Source: Hexactinellida sp. DTS-2022
Lineage: Eukaryota; Porifera; Hexactinellida
Assembly (NCBI GenBank): GCA_028753945.1
Contig: JAPNXP010000011.1
Location: 4,464,001-4,528,000 of the forward strand
Direction of reading: 5' to 3'
Length of the DNA stretch: 64,000 nucleotides
In this document: positions 1-13,564 of the stretch, in pieces
Layout of the letters: each line of letters starts with the position of its first letter
How positions within the stretch are numbered: the first letter of the stretch is position 1
Notes under the pieces: model-generated
Databases searched by the model: none
The model's input: the letters and a program-made list of their open reading frames with translations, nothing else
What the model was told of the DNA's origin: nothing
Program-made: the position numbers and the translations under genes

Positions 1-2162
1 CCATTGTATTACGTCAAATATTTAGAATTTTTAATATGAATTTAAATGTAAACAATTTTGAGAATCAGTTCTAGATTTATCTGTTAGTAAATAATTGATA
101 ATAATTTGAATATTTAAGTATTAAAAGTTGTTCCAAATAAAACCAATCTGTTGTTGTATCAGTATTCACAGCTGGAAATTGTTTAATCAAATTTCGTGTA
201 ATAGTGTCAAATTCAAAGACTTCTAATTATCTTTAATTATTTTGAATTTACAGATTACTGAAGCCAAAAAAATCTTTTGTGTGTCGTTTGAATGAGAATT
301 TAACGCTCATTGAATAAAACTCGAAAAATGATTGACAAAAATATGATTCGGTTAAAAATATAATGAAACTGCTCTACATGCAATTAATAATTCATTACAA
401 ATTTTTTATAAACATTGTTACAATATCACAAAAATGTAGACAACGTAATTTAATTGACAACCATATATGTATATACAAATGTTTTTACTATGAATGGACT
501 TTGTCCTGAATGTAGATCCATAATAAAGGCCTTTGTTTGACACATAATTTAATAGATTATCTTGAATAGGCCATCTGGCTGAAACATAGAATTTTCTTAT
601 TATGCAAAAACCTGAGAAAATAGGAATTAGTTGTATATTAGATCGGAACTGAAATTCAAGGAACCAAAATTTAAATCCTTAGAAATATATAATTGGAAGA
701 GCAGATTCTCTGCGAATGATCAAAAGAATCGATTCTTGTCTAAAGATAATTTCTATTCAATTCTAATATTTTGAATTCCAATTTGGAGTAACACTAGTGG
801 ATTAAGTCGCGCAGTCTAACTGACTGAAATGTGAATTTTATCCAAATTCTTGATTAGAAAATTATGAATAGACACAGCTGTCCGATCGAATTAGCACAGG
901 GATGGTAGTGAACACTTTGTGAGCACATAATTAACTCAATAATTAAACTCTGCTACTAATTGTTGAAATTTTTAACGACGACGAAAGCGACTAATTATGG
1001 TTTCACCAATTCGTATTACTATATATATGATGCAAAAATGTCGGGAATAAATTAGGTGCAAGCATTCATTTGGGAGGTTGTTGTATATTTAGCGGTTAAA
1101 TTTTCAAAGGTATAGAAGAGGTAAATTTGTTTATTTTGCTAATAAAATATGAATAAAATAAGTTGTAAAGGCCTTTTGTAGTTTTCAAGATATTTGAATT
1201 GCAAAGTAAATGAATTTAATATTAATTTTATGCATTTTCAAGGAATATTTTGAATCAAATTCAATAATATTAATTTAATAACAAAACTTGCATATTTCCA
1301 AAATAGTCATCAAAATTTACTATTTACTATAAAACTTTTTTTAACTCAATATAAAATTCTGAAGTGTGATTTCCTTAAAATAATTGTTTTATTATATTTT
1401 AACACTTCTATCAATCAAAATATCAAATATATATTTTCCTTGCTTAGCAAATTAATTAAAAGCAAATTATATTGATTTGTAATGGACAAACGTAATGATA
1501 GATACCATATAGCTGCCAAAAATGTTGACGAAAAATAAGAGTTGTGAATGTGAAGTAATCGATTAAACTTATTTGTAAATGCAAAAATATGTGTAAAATG
1601 TGCAGATTCGTTCCTTACATGCCATTAGGGAGAAAGTCATTGTCTATATTTAGTTTTTTTCCAATTTCTATAGAATATTATTAGAAAAACTTATTATGCA
1701 TAGAACACGAATATTTTCAAATTCATGTTTAAAATATGATTTTGAATTCATTTTGCAATATAAAAGAAATTTTGGATATTCAATAATCTGTTTTTACAAA
1801 TACAAACAATTAATTTTCAATTAATTTTTACTTCCTCGCCTTCAAAATTCATTCATTCCTTACCACGGACATCAAAAGTCAAATTAAACCTTCGAATCAA
1901 GGAACTAGAGTTGTAAATGAATATATAAATGAAACATAATACGTATACAATCAGTAGTAATACAAAGGGATGTAAACCAACTCATTTATGAATAGAAAGC
2001 TATAGAGTATTATTTTTTGATATTACCGCAAAATGAAATACTACATACAAGACCTAAGTTATTTCTACAACTATATAAACCATGATAACTCTTGAATTTT
2101 ACATTCTACATAATCACATTTTGACTTGAGAAATATTGTTTACTAACAGTTACATATTTAGT
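1..2162. other. AT-rich intergenic DNA
   Basis: No coding region is recognisable on either strand; stops are dense in all frames. There are no clear MITEs, unlike most of the window. It presumably holds the promoter and perhaps a 5' untranslated exon of the homeobox gene: a TACTAAC branch-point-like motif (2141-2147) is followed by AG at 2160-2161, directly before the proposed start codon, so a non-coding upstream exon is possible. Confidence 0.5.
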
Positions 2163-5100
2163 ATGGAAATTGGAATCGATCAACAAATGTTTACAGAAGT
2201 AAACAAAAACCTGAACATGGTTGAATTCAATTCGATTCAATTACAAAACGCTTACGGCAGTGAATTATGTAATGGAAATTCAGTATATCATCATGAAATG
2301 GAAACAGAACATTCGGAACAAAGCGAACAAAGCTCATCTCCGTCGAGAAATTCAGAAAGCCCATTTGCCCAAATGCCAGACACACCCGATATTGACAACG
2401 ATAACGCACATCAGTTATCTTCAATCAGTTCCGATTGCATGGATCCAGCCTCGAGTCCCTTATGCAATGACGGCGAAACGCCCAGTCCCCAAGATACGAT
2501 ATTGGATAATATGGATAGAAGTGAGTTGTAATTACGTACTTCTAGTTTATGTAGTTCATTCATTGGGTATTACATGCGTTTGTTTATATTAGTACAGACA
2601 TTTAATTTCAGAATTTATTTATGTAATTACGTACCATCCAATCAAAATTCGCTGAATATTTTTGATAGTATTTATTACTGTCTTTTCAAACTTCAAATTT
2701 TTAGAGTAATGTTTATTTAGAAATTTCAATTTTGTTTCAAACAGAAATTTGGATTGTATGTATCTTGTTAATCAAAGAGAATATAGAATTTCTTGAGAAT
2801 TCAATTGTACGTATAATATTGTGGTTTTAATTAAATGGAATCCTTGAAAATAACAAAATAAGTTACAGATATACTTAGTTTCCCATCGAAGTAGTATAAA
2901 TTTTCAAGTCATTGAAATGCTTCCTAAAAATAAATTGTAAAGAATAATCTAAATATCAATCAACAATGAAAATTTGATATGTGATATGTGATAAATTCCA
3001 ATCAAGTCATAACATATCCACATTATTTAACTAAAATCATATTTGGTAGTCACATGACGAGAACAATACAGTTATTAGTACAAAAAAATTACATGACATT
3101 AGTCAACATTACTTCTTACTCATAACGTAACTATTTAAAGTTCCTGGTAAAACAATGCGTTTTTTATTGCACGAAAACAATGCGCTTTTTACTGCACGAA
3201 AACAATGCGCTTTTTATTGCACGATTTTATTGCACGTTGCAAATAAATTTGTAAATTCTGAGCACGAATCATGTATAAATTACCTTAGCCAGTTTACATA
3301 ATAACTCGTGTTCATATTGCGAATGGAAATTGTGAAAATATTTAAGCCCAATTCTTAGAAGAAATTGAGAAATAATAATTTGATTTATTTCGATTATTTT
3401 TCCAAAGGAAAAAGTATTCTAACTTAATTAAAAATAGTATATTAGAAAACATGACTCAAAGAAAGAAAATTAAACTTAGTAAACGTGACCATTAATTGAC
3501 CCTTGACTATGAAAATGTAATACAAACTCAGTCACAAATATCTCTAATACAATTATGTAAAACAAGTTTTATTTTTTAATAGATTAACTTAATAACAAAC
3601 GAATTTAAATACAATATCTATTAGACAATTGTTGCAATATTAATTAAGTGAATGGCACAAAAAAAGTTCGCCATTCAGGTGAAAAATTGTGGTCTTGAAA
3701 ATATTAAGTTTTATGAATCAATTATTTGGGTACGAATGTCCCAATTATAAAATAATTGAAATTAAAACCCATTTCAAACGGTTCTTTTACACTACAATTT
3801 TAATTGTACTACACCAACATACAAATTAGTTTTATGTTCTTGTACTTGATTAATAATAAGCGAATTTGTAAAGGCTAATTTTCGCTTTTTTAAATTTATC
3901 ACGCACGATTAACTGATTGTACCAATCTACAATTTATAGCATTTAGGTATTAAATTTCGCATGCATGTTCAATAATACGATTTTTTGTACAATAATTAAT
4001 ACCAGACTAGCTGAACTAAATTAACAATTAAATGGACAAAGTCAAACATTATATAATTACGAAATCCTAATTGAAAGCACGAATAGTCAGTGACTCTTGT
4101 GATAGTGGAAAGCAATAAAACAAGAATTGTACTTGAATCTAATTGCCCTAACATGTCTCTATGGGGTAACTCAATTAAATGGCCTATGCTATATGGTACC
4201 TCAACTAAATAACACTATTGCCCATTCATAATGTTATTTGAGGTCAATTCGATATTTGACAAAATAAAAGTATTTTGCCAAATGTAGATTCAAACTATAT
4301 AATAATAATATTTTAAAAAGTGTTGATAAAACCGTTAACAAAACATTGAATTTACAATTTAATTAACTTTTTCTGATTTCGAACTTAATATGAGTTTTAT
4401 AAAGTATTTTCCGAATTCTTTCATATTTAGACCTCACAGCTGTAGGATTTTTAAATAAACCATAATTTCATTTCACTTCTACATCATCTTATTCAAAATT
4501 ATACGACCATCTGCATAGCCTGTTTAAGGGTTTAATGATAAATAGCTAAAAGCCTTATTTAGCAAATCTATTGAAATCCCAGCGTGGTGCAATAATTAGA
4601 TTTCAATGAGTCTGTATCAGAAATGCAAAACTATCCGAGTTATTAATGTGCTTATTTGGTTATATCTGTTAATTTAATAAAAACTCGACCTAAGGAACAT
4701 AACAGATAAGCCTATAATTAACTTATAAGAAGAACCAATGAAACTTGTTTTCAATAGAGTTTTTAAATCGCAGTTTATTATTCCACCAATGGTCTTTGAA
4801 TAATTAATTACACTAACTATTCATAATAAGCGATATTAACTATAGTAATGACTTAAAGTATATAGTTTTAACAAATCTGTTTGTTAGTATACAAACCAAT
4901 GCAAACGATAATCATACGCGGTTGATAATATATTAATAATAAAAGGTTTAAAACTTCCTACACTGTTCTTTAGCGATAAAGTGTTATTGCGAATAGTTTG
5001 AAATTCATACTTTATTAAAACCGAGGTGTGAACGAGTTTAATTATTATCTTTAATAAAATTTGAGATTTCTAATAAGGCAACACGAAAATTAAATTAAAA

Positions 5101-8100
5101 TTGAATTATCCAATTTAATTCAAAATTAATTGATTTTAAAAGGAAGTGTAGGCAGAAATTTAAAATTATCAAAAATTTTAAGAAATATTTAAAATCCATT
5201 TTTAATCACTTTATTTATTCGGTTTGTGGTGCATTGGATTACGATATTTAAATTTTCTTATGAAATTACAGAACAATAATTAATAATAGTTAAACAGTAT
5301 ATTTAAAACTACTAACGAAATGATTAAGTAAATATTTAATTCTAGATTTATCTAGTAAGTGTAAAAAGTATAAAGTGTTCTTTTCACAGAATCTCACCGA
5401 TTAACTGGAGAAGTTACGTAGAGTTTTAATACAATTTAAATTCGTTTTCCTAAAGAAAATTTTACCAAGAAACTTGTTAAAACGTGATAATAGAGTATTA
5501 AATTAAAAATTAACAAACAATTAACTCTTACATCAGAACTGACGACTGTAATTAAATAGGATAAAGTCTAAAATTAAGGAATTATCATTAAAACAACTTA
5601 AATGATCGTGACAACCATTAATGTGAATTAACTGTCCTGAAATAAATACGAAAACTTTGCTAATGAATTAACACTTAATTCAACAAAAGACTCAATAAAT
5701 TAATTCAAATATAGTATTGCGAACCACAAAAATTATGATTAAAATTTGACTATTTGAATTTAATTAGTCTGTTTTGAAGAAGTTATATAATCAATGTTAC
5801 AAATATGTTAACAGTTCAATAATAAATTTTAATTATGTTTATAAATAACTCAGGACAGGGAAAGTGGGCTAATTAGTTAGGTTTGCTGTCTACTAGCATT
5901 CCATATACCAGTATACGTAGTCATGTTAGAAAATTTATTGATTTCAGCTCAAATAAAATTCGGACCCTAAATTCATAATTTCCATATGATTTGTATTAAA
6001 CTTATTAGTCAGTATGAATTCTCTATATTTAGCCTATGGGGGTTCACAATAAACAAACATTTCCCAAAGAAATATATATAAAACATACGAATTAGTACTC
6101 GTGCAATAGTAACATACTTCACAGGTTGTAAAATTGGCCTCGGATATCGTATTATTAACTTTTAAGTTATTTCAAACTCAGATTCGTTTTTCATGTCAGG
6201 ACTTCTAATCGAGTTAATTAACATAAAAACAATACAACTACCCAACACATCCAAAATAAAGCGAATCTCTGATAGAAAATGGTTTGTGAAGAAATGTCAA
6301 AACTCTAAAAACCGAACCCTGATAATAACTTAAGTTAAATTCTTGCTCATTTGGCTTTCTCATTTCTATAAAATTCGTATTTTCATATAAGATTTCAATT
6401 TGACTACATGACTTGTATATGATTAAATTCTAAATCCTAATCACTAACTAGATAACTAAAGCACTTTCAATAGAATATAATCTTAAAATCAACACACCTG
6501 GTTATTTGCTATGTAAAATATGTACACAACATTTTAACTGAAATGCAATTCTTACAGATTTCTTAAAATCCTGAGAAATGCAATTTCCCACATTTCCAAC
6601 TAACCGCTTATGAATATATCTACGATCATATGGTACACAAGAAATGCACTAGCTGTACCATCCAAATAAATTCTTTCCATTGAGAAGCTAAAAATCTCTC
6701 ATTTACAAATTAATATGGAAATGAGATACTCGCATTATTGAGACTGGTACAAAAAACCTTTCATATGTTTTAAATAATTTATTTAAATCTAGATAAAAAC
6801 ACAACCAGATGCTCATAGTAATATACTACAAATTAATAAAAGTTAGATAATGAAAATTCCTTTCGTAGTAAAATGAATAAGGTTGGCCCATTTAGTAAAA
6901 TATTCGTAGGAATGTTCGTATTATAAATTTATGTGGGAGTAAGGAAATACGTGAGAGCATTATTTAAATTGTACAGGTGGTGTGTAGTTTTAATTTATAC
7001 ATATTTAGTATGTAATCTATAATAATTTTGCAAGTCATATCGATAATATAAATTCAATTTGTAAGCCTCATGAAAATTTAATGGGATAACAAAATATGAT
7101 ATAATATAGTCAAGTTGGTTCGGGGCAATTTGTCCCGAATCCCGATTAACGCATTAATTATAATAATTAATCTGATCATATGTATACAGTTAATAAGAAC
7201 TTGCCAAATTCTAATCGCATCGTATTACATTAGTACAGTGATAGTAAAACTTAAATATCAATTAACTCAAGTTTTTGGAAACGAAATTTATATCAATAGA
7301 GTGTGATTTCCTTTCGAAACCGTAGCCAAAAAATGATAATTCCCAAATGTTAAATTAAATTAATCATTTGATGAGACATTTTAGAGTAAAAATGTTAAAA
7401 TAATGTCGCTCTAAAAAGAGCAAAAGTGTAAATTTAGAAGTTTAATTTAAGAAAAAATGATAAATATGCCAAGTTGTAGTTATACAGTCAGGTCTGCTTA
7501 TTGTAAATAATGTTCCGTTGACTCATATGCAAAACTTTTTATTATGAATCCCAATTTAACAACTTACATTGGGTTTGTATTAAGTTGAATTAGTTTATTA
7601 TAAAGTCTCTATTTTCAACTAAATCTTAGGTTCCTTAAATGCTCATAATACAATAACCTGACTTTATACAGAAAATATCCAATAACAGATTTAAATCCAA
7701 CTAGAAATAATTATTAAAAAGTAACAACAAACACTTTTTTAACGTAATTTGAATTTGACTACTCTATTATTCGAATAGATGCAAGTTTTTCTGGCAAACT
7801 ACAAAGACCAAATTCTTACACACCAGAGCAACGAAATCTTTTATTGAAATACTTTGATGATTATAAAATGAACTCCACACACCGAAAGAACATGCAACTG
7901 ATCGAACAATGCGCAACAGAACTAACCATACCGGTCCCAAAAGTTAAGGCAAGTAACCAATGTAATATTATACAGATATTTGTAAATACGCACCTAATCT
8001 TAATTCCTTACAACTAACTTGTTTTGATTGAGAAATTTTATATTTTAATAGCAATTAATATCAAATACTTAGTTACTATTATATTGACAAATATATTGAA

Positions 8101-11100
8101 TTACTATTATATACTGCCAAATAGTAACTTACAAAGTATACTAATGCCAATTATATTGAATAATTATATTGCTTAATAAATATTCGATTCCCAAACAAAC
8201 AACAAACAATATACAATTTTAATTGCAATATTATTAAACTGAATAGCAAATACAGTCAGGTCATCTTATTGTGAACAACTTTTTGTCTGCTTAATATGAA
8301 AAACTTTATAATGAACAAGCCCTATAATTAACAACTTACATAGGGTTTGTATTAAGTTGAGTTCTCTTATTATGAAGTCTCTCTATTATGAACACAATTT
8401 TTGGTCCCTTGAATGTTCATAATAAACAACCTGACTGTACATTAAACAAATAACAAATATATTTTGATCATTCCTATAACCCATTTCGGTTGTTAACTAA
8501 ATCTATAAATAGAATTGGATCGGCGCTGAAGCAGTGAGGAGAAAGAAGAAACTGGGTTTACTTCCGAAAGCTAAGATATACCAAGCCAGCATGCACTCAC
8601 CGCAAATCAACAATGTTAGTAAACAGTCTTTTTAACAATATATTAGAACTTCGTTAATACGTACACCAAAGGGACCATCAAATTAGTACTCTTTAACCGA
8701 AATTCGTATTAACCGGTGTGATTTATATGATATCTAAAACAATCTTGAGTTTAATGCCATTCATTCATATGTATTGATAATGGTGTGATTTATATTGAAA
8801 ATACTTTGGGGGACTGAAATAGTGTATGTATTAACCGTGTTCGTTAAAACGAGGTTCTACTGTATATGTTTTAATATATTTACACTTTAGCTTGTACTAA
8901 CTCCGAGTAAAACAATGAAACGACAAAGATCTACTCCCCTAACGAAGCCAATCACTCCAACTGGATACCAATTTGTGTACACAACAGCTGATAAACAAAT
9001 AGCGGAAGGTAACAGTCCTGGTAAGATATTCAATACAGTAAACTCTAAATATAATTCTTATACGTATATATAAAAAAATATTATATACAGTCGACTCCGC
9101 TTAATAGATTTTTCTGCTTAACTGGGTCAAAGCAACCTGGTCCCGAGGTGACTCTATTAAGCAGAGTCGATTGCATATAAATATAATTCATAGAAATTTA
9201 ATACATACAGTAAACTCTCGTTATAACGAAGTGCTTGGGACCTGTAAATCCATTCGTTATATCCGGATATTAAATAACAACAAATACTTGCTTATTATAA
9301 AGTAACGTTATGGGATTGAAATCCTCACAATTTGTAGGCACATCAAATATTATTCAAAGTTAACAAGACTCAATATATAAAACCTAATTTGTTGTTAGTT
9401 TATAGCAAAACTTTACTTTTTTCGCTTTAGATTACACAAAGTTTGCAATGAAACAGTTTTCATCAGCTGATCTTATAAAGCCGATGACAAACACAGTATT
9501 TGCCAAGGCAATGTCTCATGGAGTTAACCCAGCCATCGGACAATTCGAACTCGGTTTGGAAGAAACTAATGTTTTGACGCCACAAACAGTTATAAAACAG
9601 ACGCAACGTCTCGTAAACTACCAACTCGATGTTGATGACCCACAACAAATGTTAACGGCCATTCAGGAATTGGTAAGTTTCATTATATTATTGCAATTTG
9701 CAACTAAAATACAGTAGAACTTCGTTAGTATTAATACAGTGGACCGTCAAAATGCGTTCGCCTTAACCGGAATTCGTATTATCCAGTATCATTTGTATTA
9801 AAGGCTTTGAAGGGAACTGAAATAGTATTCGTGTTTTTTCGTGTGGAAATCTCTAATAAATAATTTAATAAGCTGGATGATATTTACACTAATAAATTTT
9901 GTAATTATGATTGCATTTCTAACAATTAAGCTGTCAATAAAAGACGTACAAACAATGACCCCAATAATTATCAATTTATTAAGAACATGGTTGTAGTAGA
10001 GAAATACAGCAGGTCTGCTTTTTATGGAAAAAATTTCGTCTGCTTATTATGAAATGCCCTATGGTCCTAATTTAACAATTTACATATGATAGTGTGTATT
10101 TAGTTGAGTTCGCTTATTATGAGTGTCTCTATTATTAACACAATTTTTGGTCCCTTGAATGTTCATAATAAAATAACCTGACTGTATGTTCATATATCTG
10201 AAACATTTTTAATACAAATAAGTTGTGAAGTTTCCTCTAATTTGGTTCTTATAACAGATGCTCTTAAACCGGTATCTACTGTCTCTATAATGCTCTAAAT
10301 TAAAAGGAAAATCCTGATTGTATATATTTGTCCTTTTCTTTGGTTAACAAGTAGGTACGAGCCTTGAATCACATGCGATTTATGGGCACTTGAAAACTGC
10401 CTACGAGTTCTATTAATAACATTGAAATAAGTATTCACAATAATCTATGTTATTGTAAGTATTTAAATGCAAACTGTTCATAAAATTTCCACGAAAAGTA
10501 CAGAATTAATGGAAAGCAATGGCACCTGTGTGTGAAACCAATTTCGTCCAGAAAATCTATAATTAACTAAAATACAGTCAACAGCTAGTTTCTAACCAAG
10601 ATGCTAATTCTTAAAATATAAATTAACCACAAATAATATGCGAGAATATTTAACTCCAATTAGGTCATAGAAGGTATATGATATTTAATAAACACTTGAC
10701 TAGCTTAAATCTCGAGCATCTCTACATAATAAAATGTAAAATTGTATTTCTTTGTACCAGGGTATAACACATTTAAAAATTGATAAAACAACTGTAATTT
10801 CACGTGATAAAATAATCAGAAGGGATGTGGTAATTTTACATAATAAATTGTGTCCATTTTAAATTTGACTATTTGAATTACAAAAGTTGGGTAAAGTAAC
10901 ATTGATTTTTGGTTGAACAGATAAAGGAACATTGAAACATTGTAATTTCATTCATTTGAGTAGTAAACACAATGTCGCTTGTGATTAATTTAAATAAGCC
11001 ACAATTTTTCATAAAAAACTAAATAAAATTACCTTTCAAACACTCAACCGAAACATGTGTTTTGCACAAGTTTTTTGGGAAGTAACGTCTTATATCAAAA

Positions 11101-12665
11101 TAATATGGTTAAATAAATTCAAGATAATCAAGGCTTAATTAGCAATTAATAACTCGAGTGAGATTGTCTGTACTAATTGAAAATCTCTTAATTTTAATTG
11201 CTCTTTGAATAAACTAACATTTCATATGAGTTAACATATAATTAATAGGGTTTAATTAGTTACAAGCACATTTTGAACAAAATATTTTTGCTATTAATGA
11301 ACTGAATTAAATACAATTGAAATACAGTCAGATTTGCTTATTGTGAACAGTTTTCGTCTGCTTAATATGAAAAACTTTTTATTATGAACAATGGTCCCAA
11401 ATTAACAACTTACATAGGGTTTGTATTAAGTTGAGTTCGCTTATGATGAAGTCTCTCTATTATGAACACAATTTTTGGTCCCTTTAATGTTCATAATAAA
11501 AGAACCTGACTGTACTATAATTTTTCTTTAAATTAATTAGCTTTATTATAATTTGTATACTTATTTGTAGTATCAATATTTGGAGCATCAAGGATTTGAG
11601 GGCTATGGTGTTCTTGTTAACACAAAACAAATACAAACTCATTTGGTATCGACACACAAAGGTCTCTCTTATCACCAAAGTCAAGTGAGAACAGGAAAAC
11701 CGTTAGAGAACCCATTCATGGGATACATATTCTCTGAAAATGGTAAGTTATATATTCAATATTCGATATTCAATACTCTTGTGAAATAACTTATATGTAG
11801 ACCGTATAATTCTATACCAGGTTTTCTTGACTAAATAGTATTACCCATAGACGGCAGGGGCTTTTGGTCTACAAATTTTTAGCTTAGTTTATATTGGCTT
11901 TATAGCTTTATTATTATTACTGTGCCGACAATTATGTAGTGGGCCAGTATTGAAATGAGTGCTTTTCTTGTTCTAAAAATAAATATGCTTTTACTTTCAG
12001 AGATAAAAAGTTTATTTTTTGGAAAGTTTCAAAATACTATAATTAAATTGCATATTACTTATTACTTATTTTCATTTTCTAGAAAATTCTGAAAAGTTAT
12101 CTACTTCCAGTTCTTCGCCTGACAATGCTTTAGAAACAAATCTCAGAAGGAAAGTTGAAATTGAATTCGCAATGAAATACAGTAAGTTATAAGAAATACA
12201 GATAACTCCTGTTATAACGAAATTAAATATTATATTCTCCAAACGATTTTACTCCGCTTATAACGATATAAACCAAGGGCCTTGGACTTCGTATAACGGG
12301 AGTTCACTGTATACTAGTCAAATTATAATTTGAACAAAGGATTAACCATTAGTATATTTCTAGAGCAATGCACTGGGAAAACAGACATACCCTATGACAA
12401 CGCATCAGAATTGGATATTGTAATCGCTGGCTTACCAAACAACATACAATTCCTTGCACCGCATTTATACACTCGACAACAGTTGGAGCAACTAGTAATC
12501 GCTTTACCACAGATTGTATTCTATAAAGCACACCCAGAACAAGAAGAAACAGTTATAAAAACAGAATGTACTGACCCGTTAAATTCCTATAACTTCATTC
12601 AGACCGTGCCAACTGCATTGTTATCCAACGGGCATATTATACAACCGACAATATTAACACTTTAA
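2163..12665 (+). CDS. HDX: Atypical homeobox protein, HDX-like (8 exons)
   Basis: Exons 2163-2520, 7779-7948, 8513-8614, 8891-9020, 9431-9672, 11571-11742, 12083-12181 and 12364-12665 join in consistent phases to 524 residues. Residues 1-120 are acidic and Ser/Pro-rich. Exons 2-3 encode one divergent homeodomain (about residues 131-191): TPEQRNLLLKYFDDY, then QLIEQCATE and a recognition helix NWIGAEAVRRKKK. The TxEQ, QLIxQCAxE and W-hydrophobic-G pattern is what I recall of vertebrate HDX (highly divergent homeobox); only one homeodomain is seen here, where HDX has two. The Asn normally at homeodomain position 51 is missing and two to three residues are inserted before the RRK. The rest (residues 210-524) shows no domain I recognise. 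Likely a nuclear DNA-binding regulator by family. Intron 2 begins with GC instead of GT. Intron 1 is 5.3 kb. The start ATG at 2163 directly follows a possible acceptor AG, so a 5' exon may exist. Confidence 0.72.
3149..3223. repeat. Three tandem 25-bp units
   Basis: Three near-identical 25-bp copies of an AAAACAATGCG + T-rich + TTGCACG unit in a row, followed by a shortened half unit ending TTGCACG. Lies in intron 1 of the homeobox gene. Confidence 0.85.
7485..7664. repeat. Family D MITE (degenerate)
   Basis: Starts CAGTCAGGTCTGCTTATTGT and ends with the inverse complement AACCTGACT(T). Inside intron 1, about 115 bases before exon 2. Confidence 0.8.
8253..8437. repeat. Family D MITE, full length with TA duplication
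   Basis: 185 bp, CAGTCAGG at the left and CCTGACTG at the right, TA on both sides. The inside is itself largely palindromic. Lies in intron 2. Confidence 0.88.
8643..8862. repeat. Family A MITE
   Basis: Left end TTAGAACTTCGTTAATACG, right end ACGAGGTTCTACTG followed by TA. Lies in intron 3 of the homeobox gene, 28 bases before exon 4. Confidence 0.8.
9088..9173. repeat. Family B MITE, 86-bp short form
   Basis: CAGTCGACTCCGCTTAATAG at the left and a mutated GCAGAGTCGATTG at the right. About half the length of the full family B element. Confidence 0.82.
9208..9265. repeat. Family C MITE, left half only
   Basis: CAGTAAACTCTCGTTATAACG followed by the family C interior (GTGCTTGGGACCTG), with no matching right end. 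Confidence 0.65.
9712..9845. repeat. Family A MITE, right end lost
   Basis: CAGTAGAACTTCGTTAGTA left end begins 39 bases after the exon 5 donor; the interior matches other A copies but the right terminus has decayed. Confidence 0.65.
10007..10184. repeat. Family D MITE
   Basis: CAGCAGGTCTGCTT left end, AACCTGACTG right end followed by TA. Third D copy in this gene, in intron 5. Confidence 0.85.
11325..11512. repeat. Family D MITE, full length with TA duplication
   Basis: 188 bp bounded by TA on both sides; ends 58 bases before exon 6 of the homeobox gene. Confidence 0.88.
12199..12309. repeat. Family C MITE filling an intron
   Basis: 111 bp with inverted ends CAGATAACTCCTGTTATAACG / CGTATAACGGGAGTTCACTG. 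The host intron (12182-12363) is only 182 bp, so the element forms most of it. Confidence 0.8.
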
Positions 12666-13039
12666 CCCACACCCACACCTCAATTCCCAATAGAATAATA
12701 CAATTTTTCAACACACAACCTATTCGAGTATGCATTCTACAGAGTCACTTTAACATTGTGTGTTTACAATACAGTCGCATACAATCTATTGTGTATGTCT
12801 CAACTCCATTAGTTTAGCTATATTATTTTATATAACTGCATGCTGCATATTTTAATCCATTTCTTACAAACATTATGCAGATGTCACATATAATATTGTT
12901 AATACACTGTTATTGGTATTGTTAATAGATACTAATATATTTTATACGCAGTTAACGTTTCTATTATTTATTATAATAAGGTTGGGGGGAACCGCAGTAG
13001 ATTGTAATTTAATTTAAAGAATTAATACTTTCTAAAATA

Positions 13040-13380
13040 CATCTTTAGCATGAGCTACTGAGTTAAATTGTTCGTATGAGGGAATTAGATATACAAATTC
13101 TGATTTCAGATTTGAATAGCACTGGGCCCAGTTACTCTAGGTGCTAAATTTCTAATCATTGCGATTATTTTCTACTGAGATACAGACACATTCCCATTTG
13201 TGCCACTTGTGTCACAAATGGCACGTGATAGGGACATTATGCCACTTCATGGATATTGGCTGAAAATGACCTAAAATCACAATGTTTCAAGATTCATAAA
13301 TATAGCAAAAAAATTCATAAATATAGTAGTAAAAATGGCCTTTAATGCGCTGTTATAAGATATTGTGTCTCCATTAAAAA
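13040..13380. repeat. Family L element, internal fragment
   Basis: Shares long blocks with the interior of 22070-22658 (TTCTAATCATT, CACATTCCCATTTGTGCCAC, GCCACTTCATGGATATTG) but lacks the terminal repeats seen there. Confidence 0.75.
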
Positions 13381-13421
13381 TACTTTTGGCTAGGGAGTGT
13401 AGAGTAGATATTGTATATAGT

Positions 13422-13560
13422 CAGTAAACTTTCGTTAATAGGAACACGGATAAGGGGAAATATCAGAGTATACAAGGTTTAATCCTCTAGTCTATCAAAT
13501 GTATGCAAGCAACTCCGACTAATACAAACAAATTTCGAAGGTCCCTAGTGTTCTTATTAT
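13422..13560. repeat. Family A' MITE, right end interrupted
   Basis: CAGTAAACTTTCGTTAATAGG left end and the typical TATGCAAGCAACTCCG interior; runs directly into the family F element that follows. Confidence 0.7.
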
Positions 13561-13564
13561 TGTA

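Larger units (their letters stand above)
2521..7778. other. Long first intron of the homeobox gene
   Basis: 5.26 kb of AT-rich sequence with GTGAGT donor and TCGAATAG acceptor. It contains a short tandem repeat (3149-3223) and one degenerate family D MITE near its end; no exon-like open frame was recognised in the remainder. Confidence 0.7.

Noticed and set aside
7115..7306. 63-codon frame in intron 1 of the homeobox gene
   Set aside because: Composition is ordinary AT-rich noise; it starts with a non-ATG codon and shows no domain.
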